A stretch of DNA of 64,000 bases from positions 5,705,501 through 5,769,500 of the forward strand of contig NC_021191.1 of assembly GCF_000389965.1 (NCBI RefSeq). The letters are read 5' to 3'. Made by a program: the position numbers and the translations under genes. Of this stretch, positions 16,779-26,909 are shown in pieces (the first letter of the stretch is position 1; every line of letters begins with the position of its first letter). The notes below the pieces were generated by a model. It was not told the DNA's origin and ran no database searches. It worked only from the letters and a program-made list of their open reading frames with translations. The stretch comes from Actinoplanes sp. N902-109 (GTDB lineage Bacteria; Actinomycetota; Actinomycetes; Mycobacteriales; Micromonosporaceae).

Positions 16779-17839
16779 TCCGCGTGCTGGTGGTGGAGGA
16801 CTCGGCGACCATGCGGCACCTGCTGCGCGAGTCGCTGGCCGCCGACCCGGAGTTGCAGGTGGTCGGCGAGGCGCTGGACGGCGCGCAAGCCGTCGAGATG
16901 GTCGGCCGGCTGCGCCCGGACGTGGTGACCATGGACATGATGCTGCCCACGATGAGCGGCCTCGCGGCGACCGAGCACATCATGGCCGAGTTCCCCACCC
17001 CGATACTGGTGGTCTCCTCGGCCGACCGGCAGGAGCTGTTCACCACCTACAACGCGCTGGCCGCGGGGGCGGTGGACGTGCTGGAGAAGCCGCGCGGCGA
17101 CGCCTCCGACGCCGGGTGGGGGCGCCGGTTGTGCGCATGCGTCCGGATGGTGTCCCGGATCCGGGTGATCACCCACCCGCGGGCCCGTCTCGCCGGCCGC
17201 AACAACCGGGCCGAGGCGCCGCCCCCGCCACCCCCACCGCCGTCCGGGGCGCCGTTGAGCGCGGTGGTGGTCGGTGCCTCCACGGGCGGTCCCGGCGCGC
17301 TGACCGAGCTGTTGCGCTCGCTGCCGCCGACGTTCCGTACGCCGGTGCTGATCGCCCAGCACATCGCCGCGAGCGAGCCGTTCGCCGTCGCCTTCTCCGA
17401 CTGGCTGGGAGGGCAGACCGGCCGCGCGGTCAGCTACGCCGTCGACGGCACCCCCTTGCACGCGCTGGCCGGGCGCATCGTGCTCGCCCCGCCGGACCGG
17501 CATCTGCTGGTGCGCGACGGCACCGTCCGGCTCAGCAACGCCCCGCCGCGGCACTCCTGCCGCCCCTCCGTCGACGTGCTGTTCGAGTCGGTGGCCGCCG
17601 ACTGCGGCCCGGCCGCGGCGGGCTGCCTGCTCACCGGGATGGGCCGGGACGGCGCCGACGGGCTGCTGCGGATGCGGGCCCGCGGCGCCGTCACCTTCGC
17701 CCAGGACGAGACCAGCTGCGTGGTCTACGGCATGCCCCGGGAGGCCGCACTGCTGGGCGCGGCGGTGCACATCATGCCCCCGGCGCGGATCGCGGCCCGG
17801 CTGGCCGAGCTGACCGCCGCCGCGGGAGTACGGCGATGA
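16775..17839 (+). CDS. cheB: CheB methylesterase/deamidase
   Basis: Receiver domain (E8, D9, acceptor D54, Lys in L-E-K-P) joined by an eight-Pro linker to the esterase domain. The esterase carries the catalytic residues Ser169 in G-A-S-T-G-G, His196 in A-Q-H-I and Asp292 in G-M-G-R-D-G-A-D-G. It removes receptor methyl groups added by CheR, giving adaptation. 354 residues, usual length. Its start overlaps cheA (ATGA) and its stop overlaps the next gene (ATGA). The usual M-P after the active-site His is replaced by A-A, a small change near the substrate groove. Confidence 0.93.
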   Translation: MIRVLVVEDSATMRHLLRESLAADPELQVVGEALDGAQAVEMVGRLRPDVVTMDMMLPTMSGLAATEHIMAEFPTPILVVSSADRQELFTTYNALAAGAVDVLEKPRGDASDAGWGRRLCACVRMVSRIRVITHPRARLAGRNNRAEAPPPPPPPPSGAPLSAVVVGASTGGPGALTELLRSLPPTFRTPVLIAQHIAASEPFAVAFSDWLGGQTGRAVSYAVDGTPLHALAGRIVLAPPDRHLLVRDGTVRLSNAPPRHSCRPSVDVLFESVAADCGPAAAGCLLTGMGRDGADGLLRMRARGAVTFAQDETSCVVYGMPREAALLGAAVHIMPPARIAARLAELTAAAGVRR

Positions 17840-19791
17840 CGACGTCGACCGTGCTGATCGTGGACGACAGCCTGACCGTACGGATGGATCTCAAGGAGGC
17901 CTTCGAGTCCGACGGCTTCGCCACCGTGCTGTGCTCCACGGGCGAGCAGGCGCGGAGCGCGTTCACCGCCGGCGGTTTCCACGTGGCCGTGCTGGACGTG
18001 CTGCTGCCCGACGCCGACGGGGTGGAACTGCTGCGGGAGCTGCGCTCGGGCCCGGCCGGCGAGGACATCGTCACCGTGCTGCTGTCCAGCGAGGCGGAGG
18101 TCGCCGACCGGCTGTACGGGCTGCGCACCGGTGCCGACGAGTACGTGGGCAAGCCGTACGACGCCGGCTACGTGGTCGGCCGCTGCCGCCAGCTGCTCGG
18201 TCAGGACACCGCCCAGCGGCACCCGAGCCAGCCGGCGGTGCTGGTCATCGATGACAGCATCACGTTCCGCGAGCAGCTGCGCGACCTGCTCGTACCCGAG
18301 GGTTACACGGTGCTCACCGCGGCCTCCGGCGAGGAGGGCCTGCGCACCGCCGCGGACCGGCGCCCGCAGGCGGTCATCGTCGACGGGGTGATGCCCGGCA
18401 TCGACGGCGCCACCGTGATCCGCCGGATGCGCCTGGACCCGGCGCTGCGCGACACCCCGTGCCTGTTGATGACGGCCGCCGACGACTACGCGACCGAGGT
18501 GCAGATGCTGGAGGCGGGCGCCGACGCGTTCGTCCGCAAGCAGCAGGACCTCGCGGTGGTGGTCGCCAAGCTGGCCGCCGTGCTGCGCACCAGCGCCGAA
18601 CGGCTGCCCATCGAGGCCATCAGCAGCCTGCATGGTCCGGGCAAGGTCCTCACCGTCACCCACGAACGGCACCGGCTCGGCGAGCTCGCGGACGCTCTGC
18701 GCAGCGACGGCTACGACGTCGTGGAGGGTGACAACGGTGACGACGCCCTGAAGCTGCTCGCCGCCCAACCGGTGGACTGCATCGTGATCGGCCTCGGTCC
18801 GGGAGCCATGGAACTGTGCCGGCGCATCAAGGAGGTCCCGCACGTCGGCGACACCCCGCTGGTGATGACCGGCGAGGACGAGAACGCCCTGCTGGACTGT
18901 CTGGCCGCGGGCGCCGACGACTACCTGCGCTTCGACGACGGCGCGGACACCCTGCGCGCCCATGTCCGGGCCCAGATCCGCCGCAAGCAGTCGCTCGACG
19001 AGAGCCGGCGCATCCGCGAGGAACTCATGCGCCGCGAGCTCGACGCCGCCGGTGAACGGGCCGCCCGCCAGCTCGCCGAGACCCGCGCCGCCCTGGTCGA
19101 GGAGCTCGAATGGCGCAACCGCGAGCTCGAGGCCTTCAGCGGCTCGGTCTCGCATGACCTGCGCGGCCCGCTGCAGGTCATCAGCAGCTTCGCCGAGACC
19201 ATGCTGGAGGACGACGAGGAATCGCTCGGCGAGCAGACCCAGCATCGGGTACGCCGCATCCACGCCGCCGCCCAGCGCATGGCCGAACTGGTGGACTCCC
19301 TGCTCATCCTGGCCCGCGCCAGCCGCGGTGACCTGCGCCGCGAGCACTTCGACCTGACGTTGACCACGTGGCAGGTCATCGGCGAGGTCCAGGCCCGCGA
19401 ACCGGACCGTACGGTCGAGTTCGTGGTGGCCCCGGACATGACCGCCGACGCCGACCGGGGCCTGGTCCGGGTCATATTGGAGAACCTGGTCAACAACGCC
19501 GTCAAGTTCACCCGCAAGGTCCAGCACCCGTTGATCGAGATCGGCTGGACCGGCCCGGTGGACAACCCGCGCTACCACGTGCGGGACAACGGCGCGGGTT
19601 TCCCGGCGGGCAAGGCGATCGAACTCTTCCGGCCGTTCGCGCGCCTGCACAACGCCGACGACTTCCCCGGCACCGGCATCGGCCTGACCACGGTGCACCG
19701 CGCCGTCGAACGCCACGGCGGGGAGATCCACGCCGAGGGCGAGGACGGCCGCGGCGCGACGTTCTGGTTCACCCTCCCACCGGTCCGCTGA
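17836..19791 (+). CDS. Triple-receiver hybrid sensor histidine kinase
   Basis: 651 residues, soluble. REC1 (about 1-125) is intact with acceptor D54 and a terminal G-K-P-Y Lys. REC2 (about 131-255) is intact with acceptor D183. REC3 (about 269-390) has receiver-like spacing but H-E-R in place of the acidic pair and Gly319 where the acceptor Asp should be, so it cannot be phosphorylated. A coiled coil leads to HisKA with His440 in S-V-S-H-D-L-R-G-P and a HATPase (N box E-N-L-V-N-N-A-V-K-F, D-N-G-A-G-F, G-T-G-I-G-L). As the last gene of the che operon, coupled by ATGA to cheB, it is the likely output or a feedback module receiving phosphate from CheA. No DNA-binding or c-di-GMP domain is attached. 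Confidence 0.9.
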   Translation: MTTSTVLIVDDSLTVRMDLKEAFESDGFATVLCSTGEQARSAFTAGGFHVAVLDVLLPDADGVELLRELRSGPAGEDIVTVLLSSEAEVADRLYGLRTGADEYVGKPYDAGYVVGRCRQLLGQDTAQRHPSQPAVLVIDDSITFREQLRDLLVPEGYTVLTAASGEEGLRTAADRRPQAVIVDGVMPGIDGATVIRRMRLDPALRDTPCLLMTAADDYATEVQMLEAGADAFVRKQQDLAVVVAKLAAVLRTSAERLPIEAISSLHGPGKVLTVTHERHRLGELADALRSDGYDVVEGDNGDDALKLLAAQPVDCIVIGLGPGAMELCRRIKEVPHVGDTPLVMTGEDENALLDCLAAGADDYLRFDDGADTLRAHVRAQIRRKQSLDESRRIREELMRRELDAAGERAARQLAETRAALVEELEWRNRELEAFSGSVSHDLRGPLQVISSFAETMLEDDEESLGEQTQHRVRRIHAAAQRMAELVDSLLILARASRGDLRREHFDLTLTTWQVIGEVQAREPDRTVEFVVAPDMTADADRGLVRVILENLVNNAVKFTRKVQHPLIEIGWTGPVDNPRYHVRDNGAGFPAGKAIELFRPFARLHNADDFPGTGIGLTTVHRAVERHGGEIHAEGEDGRGATFWFTLPPVR

Positions 19792-19973
19792 CCCGGCTGT
19801 CGACACTGGACAGACATCGTCCGGTGGCAGCGGTGGGCAAGGGTCCATGAATCGCAGACGGTGGGCGACGGCTGGTGCGGCGCTGATCCTTGCGGCCCCA
19901 GCCCCGGCGAGCGCGGGGCGCCCGGCCGGGCATCATCGTGCGATGACCGGTAGGGAGCTCGGCGGACGAGGCC

Positions 19974-20022
19974 GCTCGCGGTGCCGCCGCCGGCGGGAAG
20001 GGCCGGCGGCAGCACCGCGAGC
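19974..20022. terminator. Very strong 21-bp stem-loop
   Basis: Arms 19974-19994 and 20002-20022 pair over 21 bases with a single mismatch around the 7-base loop GGGAAGG. It lies downstream of the minus-strand permease stop and of the plus-strand che operon, with no T tract. It is likely a bidirectional terminator for the convergent operons. Confidence 0.65.
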
Positions 20023-20046
20023 AAGCCGGGCACCGGACGGGACGGC

Positions 20047-22613
20047 TCAGTCGGTGGCCAGCGCCGCGACCGGGCTCACCTTCGCCGCCCTGCGGGCCGG
20101 CAGCACCCCGGCCAGCGCGGTCAGCAGCACCAGCGCGACAAAGACCACCGCGAGCTGCCAGACCGGCAGCGCGAGCGGCGCGTGCACGCCGAGGGCCTGG
20201 ATGGCCAGCCAGGCGTACGGCACCCCGAGCAGCACCCCGGCCACCGCTCCGAGCACCCCGTACAGGGCCGACTCGGTGGTGAGCATCGTGCGCAGCCCCG
20301 CCCGGGACAGCCCGACCGCGCGCAGCAGCCCGGATTCGCGGACCCGCTCGACCACCGACAGGGCCACGGTGGTGCCCACCCCGACGACCGCGATCAGCAC
20401 GGTCAGCCCGATCAGGCCGATGGCGATGGCCAGCACCGCGGTGAGCACGTCGTCGAACTCGTCGCGCTGGTCGGCCAGCACCTGCATGCCTAGCCCCGCG
20501 TGACCCTGGGCCAGCTGGTTCATCGCCTTCTGCCCGGCGTTGCGGCCGTCCTCGCCGGTGGCAGCCGCGTCGGCGAGGATGCCGGACAGCTTGGCCGGGG
20601 CACCGAGCGAGGTCAGGTCGGCCGGGTCGGCGAGGATGCTGGACTGCAGCGGTGCGTCGTTGGGCAGCACCGCCGCCACCGTGACCCGCACCTTCCTGCC
20701 ACCGGAGGTCAGCGTCGTGACGTCACCGGCGTGCACGCCGCTGGTGTCGGCGGTGAAGCCGGACAGCACCACCTTGCCCGGGCCCAGCCCGGTGAACGAG
20801 CCGTCGGCGACGTCCAGGTTCTTGAGTGACGGCAGGGTGGACAGGTTGAGGTCGGTGGCCATCAGCTCGATGCCGGCCGAGCCGACCTTCACCGCGGGCA
20901 GCCGCCGGTAACCGGTGACGTGCGCCAGGTCGGTGTTGGCCCGGGCCCGGGTGAGCAGGTCGGCCGGAACCTCGGCGCCGCCCTGGCCGGACAGCTCGAA
21001 GTCGGCCGGCGAGACCACGGCCAGTTCCCGGTCGGCGAGGACGCGGGCCGAGGCACCGCCGACCACCACCCCGGCGATCAGCGTGACGCCGAGCGCGACC
21101 ACCACGCTCACCGCGGCCGCGCGCCGGGGGGCACCGCCCACCCCGCCGACCGCGAGCCGGCCGACCGGGCCGAACCGGCGCAGCGGCAGCCCGGCGGCGG
21201 CCAGCAGCGGACGCACGATCAGCGGCCCCAGCACGATCAGCGCCACGAAGGCGAGCGCCCCGGAGGCGACGACCGCGAGCAGCATGGGCTCCGGGTTGTA
21301 GTCCTTGGTGTCGCGGCCCGGCAGGTTCAGCACCACGTACGCCGCGGGAATGATCGCCGCCAGCGTGACCAGCGCGCCGAGGATGCCGCGCAGCCAGCCG
21401 ATGCTGCGCTTGCCCTGGGTGGCACCGGCCGCGCGCAGGGCTTCCAGCGGCGCCACCCGGGCCGCGGAGAAGGCCGGGGCGAGCACCGCCACCACGGTCA
21501 CCACGACCGCCAGCAGGACCACCCCGAGGGCGGGCAGCACCGGCAGGCCCGGCGAGGCCACGTCCACGCCCGAGGCACGCAGGATCGGCGGGAGCGCGAA
21601 CCCGGCGACGATGGCGAGCAGCACGCCCACGACGCCGGTCACCAGGCCGGTCAGCGCCCCCTCGGCGGCCAGCGCCCGCCACAGCGCACCGCGGCCCGCG
21701 CCGATGGTGCGCAGCAACGCGAGCTGGCGCAGCCGCTGGGCGAACACGATGCGGAAGGTGGACGCGGCGACCAGCGCGGCGGCGAACACTGCCACGACGA
21801 TGAACATGCCGACCACCAGGAAGACGTCGTCAACCGAGCTGGCGGCCGCGCGCGCCTCGGCCAGCCGCACATCGGCGCCGCTGAGCACCTGCGGGCGGCT
21901 CATGCCGTCCGCTTCGCGCACCGGGGAGGCGTCGACGATCCGCTCCAGCGCGGCGGTCGCGGCGGCCGGGTCGGTGCCGGGCTGCAGCCGCACGTCGATG
22001 CGCTGCAGCGGGTTCTTGCCGGCCAGCGGGAGGGTGGTGGACTCGGGCGCGTACCCGGTCGCTCCGAAGTCGCCGTTGCCCTCGGCCAGCGCGGTGACGG
22101 TGAACTTCTGCGACTTGGTGGGCTTGCCGTCGTCGGTGAACTCGGTGGACAGGGTGACGGTGGAGCCGATCGGCAGGCCCATCCGGTCGGCGGTGCGCGG
22201 CGACACCGCGATCTCGCCGGGCTTGGCCGGGTAGCTGCCCTTGACCACGGTCACCTGGGACAGCGGGCCGCTGCCGGGGTCGGCCTGCAGGCTGAGGAAC
22301 TCGCCGCCGGCGACGTCGCCGACCATGCCGCCGGTCTCGGTCCGCCCGGCCGCCTCGGCCACCCCGGGCACCGCCTTGACCTGGGCGAGCTGGTCGGCGC
22401 TGAGCTCCACCCAGCTGTTGGCATCGGGCGGGCCCAGGACCAGGTCGACCGCCGCCGGGGTGCCGCTGAGCCCGTCCAGCACGGTCTTCTCGGCGATGTC
22501 GCGGGCCAGCACGGTCGCATAGACCACGAACGCCGCGACGAGCACGGCCAGACCGGTGAGCAGCAGCCGGGCGGGCCGGCGGGTCACCCCGGCGAGCTGG
22601 GTTCCGAGGACCT

Positions 22614-22617
<4 letters not shown>
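20047..22617 (-). CDS. ABC transporter permease, FtsX family (two FtsX domains)
   Basis: 856-residue permease with an N-terminal membrane helix (R-L-L-L-T-G-L-A-V-L-V-A-A-F), a large extracytoplasmic MacB_PCD-like domain, a three-helix FtsX unit (about 270-400), two further helices, a second extracytoplasmic domain and a C-terminal FtsX unit ending A-R-R-A-A-K-V-S-P-V-A-A-L. This ~850-residue double-FtsX form is common in actinobacteria and exports lipids or peptides or senses envelope stress. Its ATG overlaps the stop of the ATPase gene by 4 bases. The divergent NarL-type pair next door probably controls it. Substrate not known. Confidence 0.9.
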
Positions 22618-23399
<782 letters not shown>

Positions 23400-23541
23400 C
23401 GGTTCTCCTCGTGGTTCGGTCTTCAGGTCGCTCACAGCTTGGGGCAGGGGCCGGGGCGCGCACATCGGACCGCAGCCAGGGAGCCGGATCTGACTTTCGG
23501 CCGATGGGCGCGCCCGGGACTGCCCTTACGCTGGGAGGACG

Positions 23542-24708
23542 ATGGTCACCCAACGAGATCTGCTGCTGCGCTCGGGTCAGCTCGCCGCCCTGTTCGTGAT
23601 GTTCTGCCTGGGGCTGCTGGACCTGGCCGGCGGCCTGCTGACCGGCAGCGAGGGCATCGGCCTGCTGCGGGTGCTGACCGCGCTGGCCACCGCGGTGGTC
23701 TGGCTGCCCCGGCACCGGCAGGGTTCGGCCCGGCTGCCCCGGCAGGCGATCGTGCTCGCGCTCGCCTCGCTGTTCGTGACGTTCCTGTCGGCTGCCGGGG
23801 CGTCCGGCGGCGGCTACGGCTTCGCCGAGACCCTCGGCCTGCTCGGTGTGGTGTACGTGGTCTGCCGGCGCGGTGAGCCGCAGTGGGCGACCGGTGCGGT
23901 GCTGGCGCTCGGCATGGCTATCGGGTTCCTGCCGTTGCGCGACGGCACCAACTACGAGCGGGTGATCATCGGGCTGGTGCAGGGGCTGGTCGCCACGGCC
24001 GTGATCGGTGCCGCTGTGTACGTGCGCACGATCGAGGCGAACCGGCGCCGGGTGATGGATTCGGTACGGGCCGAGCAGCGCGCCGAGTTCGCCCGGGACC
24101 TGCACGACTTCATCGCCCACCACGTCACCGGCATCGTGGTGCAGGCGCAGGGTGCCCGCTACATCGCCGAGCAGGACCCGCAGCGGGCGATCGACGCGCT
24201 GGAACGCATCGAGGCGGCCGGCGCGGAGACCATGGCGTCGATGCGGCGCATGGTCGGCGTGCTGCGCGACCCGCAGACCCCGCCCGACGCCCCGCTTGCC
24301 CCGCTGGCCGGGGTGGACGAGCTCAAGCCACTGATCGAGCAGTTCACCGCGGCGGGGGGCCCGCTGGCCCGGCTGCACGTCGAGGGCGGCACCGGCGGGC
24401 TGCCGGTGGAGGTGTCGACCTCGGCCTACCGGGTGGTGATGGAGGCGCTGACCAACATCCGCCGGCACGCCCGTGGGGCCCGGGTGGCCGACGTGTGGGT
24501 CCGGCGCACGCCGGAGTGGCTGCTGGTGCGGGTGGCCAACGACGGGCTGGAGGCCACGCCCGGCCCGCGTGAGGCACCGGGGTACGGTCTGGTGGGCCTG
24601 CAGGAACGGGTCCGCGCGGTCGGCGGGCGCATCACCGCCGGGCCGGGTATCGACGGCGGCTGGGTGGTCGACGCCGCCCTGCCGCTGGATCGGGACGCGG
24701 CGTGGTGA
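23542..24708 (+). CDS. Sensor histidine kinase, NarL/DesK type (HisKA_3)
   Basis: 388 residues with five or six membrane helices in the first ~165 residues and almost no extracytoplasmic loop, typical of intramembrane-sensing kinases. A short coiled coil leads to HisKA_3 with His188 in R-D-L-H-D-F-I-A-H-H-V, then a HATPase_c with N box E-A-L-T-N-I-R-R-H-A and G-Y-G-L-V-G-L-Q-E-R. Start ATG 23542 follows GGGAGGAC. It pairs with the response regulator 25 bases downstream and is divergent from the ABC exporter, an arrangement usual for kinases that sense envelope damage and induce the exporter. Confidence 0.92.
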   Translation: MVTQRDLLLRSGQLAALFVMFCLGLLDLAGGLLTGSEGIGLLRVLTALATAVVWLPRHRQGSARLPRQAIVLALASLFVTFLSAAGASGGGYGFAETLGLLGVVYVVCRRGEPQWATGAVLALGMAIGFLPLRDGTNYERVIIGLVQGLVATAVIGAAVYVRTIEANRRRVMDSVRAEQRAEFARDLHDFIAHHVTGIVVQAQGARYIAEQDPQRAIDALERIEAAGAETMASMRRMVGVLRDPQTPPDAPLAPLAGVDELKPLIEQFTAAGGPLARLHVEGGTGGLPVEVSTSAYRVVMEALTNIRRHARGARVADVWVRRTPEWLLVRVANDGLEATPGPREAPGYGLVGLQERVRAVGGRITAGPGIDGGWVVDAALPLDRDAAW

Positions 24709-24733
24709 CCGCCATTCTCACGAGGGGCACAGC

Positions 24734-25372
24734 TTGATCCGGGTTCTGATCGCCGATGACCAGGCCATGGTCCGCACCGGTTTCGGCATGATCATCGGCG
24801 CGCAGCCGGACATGGAGGTGGTCGGCGAGGCGGCCGACGGTGTCGAGGCGGTGGCGCTGGCCCGCAGGCTCAAACCGGACGTGGCGCTGTTCGACATCCG
24901 GATGCCCCGGATGGACGGGCTGGAGGCGTTGCGGCTGCTCGCCGGGCCCGGGGTGGCCGAGCCGGTCAAGGTGGTCGTGGTGACCACGTTCGACCTCGAC
25001 GAGTACGTGCACCAGGCGCTGCAGAACGGCGCGGCCGGCTTCCTGCTCAAGGACTCCGGGCCGGCGCTGCTGGTGGAGGCGGTCCGCGCGGCGGTGTCCG
25101 GTGACGCCCTGATCAGCCCGTCGATCACGGTACGGCTGCTGGAGCATCTGTCCCCACCGGTGCCGGACGGCGACGACGGCGGGTTGTCGCCGCGCGAGCT
25201 GGACGTGGTCAAGCTGGCCGCCCGCGGGCTCACCAACGCCGAGATCGCCCAGCAGCTGTTCATCTCGGTGGGCACGGTGAAGACCCATCTGGGCAGCGTG
25301 CAGACCAAGCTCGGGGCCCGCAACCGGGTCGAGATCGCCGCCTGGGCCTGGGAACGCCGCCTGGTCAGCTGA
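24734..25372 (+). CDS. NarL/LuxR-type response regulator
   Basis: 212 residues: receiver with I-A-D-D-Q, acceptor D54 in A-L-F-D-I-R-M-P and Lys in L-L-K-D-S, then a LuxR C-terminal helix-turn-helix (L-S-P-R-E-L-D-V-V-K-L-A-A-R-G-L-T-N-A-E-I-A). The start is a TTG at 24734 with GAGGGGC seven bases before it; no in-frame ATG or GTG lies nearer. It is the cognate partner of the preceding kinase and the probable activator of the divergent ABC genes. Confidence 0.9.
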   Translation: MIRVLIADDQAMVRTGFGMIIGAQPDMEVVGEAADGVEAVALARRLKPDVALFDIRMPRMDGLEALRLLAGPGVAEPVKVVVVTTFDLDEYVHQALQNGAAGFLLKDSGPALLVEAVRAAVSGDALISPSITVRLLEHLSPPVPDGDDGGLSPRELDVVKLAARGLTNAEIAQQLFISVGTVKTHLGSVQTKLGARNRVEIAAWAWERRLVS

Positions 25373-25435
25373 CCCGAACGGGCGATATAACGCTTTTTGT
25401 CCGATTTTTGGGGGCTCGCTCCGCACGATCATCCC

Positions 25436-26608
25436 ATGTTCTTCATGCGATACCCGCGCCTCGGCCTCGCCGCGGCGGCCATGATCCTGCTCGCCCCGGT
25501 CACCCCCGCCGCCGCGGCCCCGGCGGCGGCGTGGAGCCAGGACGGATACGACGCCGGGCACACGTTCTACAACCCGGCCGAGGCGGTCATCAACTCGACG
25601 ACCATCGGCAAGCTCAGGACCCGGTGGTCCGTCACGCCCCGGACCAACCCCGGCGGGTGCGCGCTCCAGCCGGTCGCGCCGGTCGTGGTGGGTGCGCGCA
25701 TGTTCCTTCTCGATCCGTACGAGAACCAGGTCGGCGCGTACGACACCACAACGGGCAGACGCCTGTGGACGTCGAGCATCGGCTTCCTGGAGGCGACCGG
25801 CCTCGCCGTGGCCGACGGCAAGGTCGTCGTCAGCGACGAGAAGTGTTTCTCGCAGAGCAGCGACAGCAGCAACCTGGTCGCCCTCGACGTCGCGGACGGC
25901 TCCGAGGTGTGGAGCACGAGCTGGGTCTACAGCACCGACATGTTCGTGGTCAGCGGTGGCGCCGTGGTCACCTCCGGGCACTGCTCCGTCGAGTGCGACC
26001 CCGACGACGCCCACGCCGTGGCCGCCTGGCGGCTGTCCGACGGCGCGATGCTGTGGGAGCGGGCGGCCGGCACCCAGCTGGCCGGTCCGGTGGTGCGCAA
26101 CGGCCAGATCCTGCTGACCAGCACCGAACTGCAGGGCACGTCGGTCGTCGACGCCTACACCGGCAACCCGCCCGCGAAGGACTGGCACACCGGCATCCGC
26201 TACACCGTCAGCGCCGCCGACCCGGTCCTGCCGCAGTACTACGTGCACAGCTCGCTGGGGCTGCGGGCGGTGCACGCCACCACCGGCCGGATCCTGTGGA
26301 CGGTCCGGAACGAGACCGGTGACCTGGCCACCGACGGCCGCCGGGTCTACGTGGCCTCGGCCGGCCGGATCGCCACGTACGACGCCAGGACCGGCCGGAA
26401 GCTGTGGACCCGCGCCCTGGCCACACCAGGCAACCTGGTGCGCGCCGGTGGCCTGCTCTATGCCACGAGCCGGACGGCGTTGCTGGTGCTCGCCCCGACC
26501 AGCGGCACGACGGTGCGCACCTTCGGCACGGCCACCGAGCACGTGACCGTGGCCGGTGGGCGGTTGTTCGTCACGAACCGGCGGACGGTCCGGGCGTACA
26601 CGCCCTGA
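25436..26608 (+). CDS. Secreted PQQ-like beta-propeller protein
   Basis: 390 residues with a signal peptide (M-R-Y-P-R-L-G-L-A-A-A-A-M-I-L-L-A-P then A-A-A-A-P). Repeated blades follow of the form G-R-x-L-W-T / G-x-x-W-S / A-x-D-A-x-T-G, typical of the PQQ_2/pyrrolo-quinoline quinone repeat fold. Four cysteines (in G-G-C-A-L-Q, E-K-C-F, G-H-C-S and V-E-C-D) could form two disulfides. No quinoprotein dehydrogenase active-site motif is evident, so it is likely a binding or scaffolding propeller (BamB-like fold). Upstream is an AT-rich stretch (25381-25412) that may hold the promoter. Monocistronic. Confidence 0.78.
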   Translation: MFFMRYPRLGLAAAAMILLAPVTPAAAAPAAAWSQDGYDAGHTFYNPAEAVINSTTIGKLRTRWSVTPRTNPGGCALQPVAPVVVGARMFLLDPYENQVGAYDTTTGRRLWTSSIGFLEATGLAVADGKVVVSDEKCFSQSSDSSNLVALDVADGSEVWSTSWVYSTDMFVVSGGAVVTSGHCSVECDPDDAHAVAAWRLSDGAMLWERAAGTQLAGPVVRNGQILLTSTELQGTSVVDAYTGNPPAKDWHTGIRYTVSAADPVLPQYYVHSSLGLRAVHATTGRILWTVRNETGDLATDGRRVYVASAGRIATYDARTGRKLWTRALATPGNLVRAGGLLYATSRTALLVLAPTSGTTVRTFGTATEHVTVAGGRLFVTNRRTVRAYTP

Positions 26609-26609
26609 T

Positions 26610-26855
26610 CAGGCCGTCGACGACCGTGCTGGTGACCGGCTGCCCGGTCACCGGCACGCGGTGGTACACCGGGCCGACGAGCCGGTCGGCCGGCTCGTCG
26701 AGGTCCGCGCCGGCGGGCAGCTCGCCGGGGGGCCACCGCGCGTTCCAGCGGCGCGCGGTCGCGGGGGCGCTGCCGGGCCCTCCGGCATCTCCACGATCTT
26801 CCTGGCCGTAGCGGTGCGGGCGAACGGGGTCGGGCACGTCTTCACCCCGAACCAA
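26610..26855 (-). pseudogene. Possible TetR C-terminal domain relic
   Basis: On the minus strand, P-G-E-L-P-A-G-A-D-L-D-E-P-A-D-R-L-V-G-P followed by V-Y-H-R-V-P-V-T-G-Q-P-V matches the usual C-terminal helices of TetR/AcrR regulators (L-V-G-P-x-Y-Y-R-L-L-V-T-G-x-P). Upstream the reading becomes incoherent across frames, and no helix-turn-helix is found. I read the 300-base gap between the propeller gene and the GNAT gene as a decayed regulator. It could instead be a chance open frame. Confidence 0.42.
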
Positions 26856-26909
26856 GCGCGACCAAGGTGGCGGCGGTGCTGGACCTGCTGCGACCGGCCC
26901 TGCGGCAGA

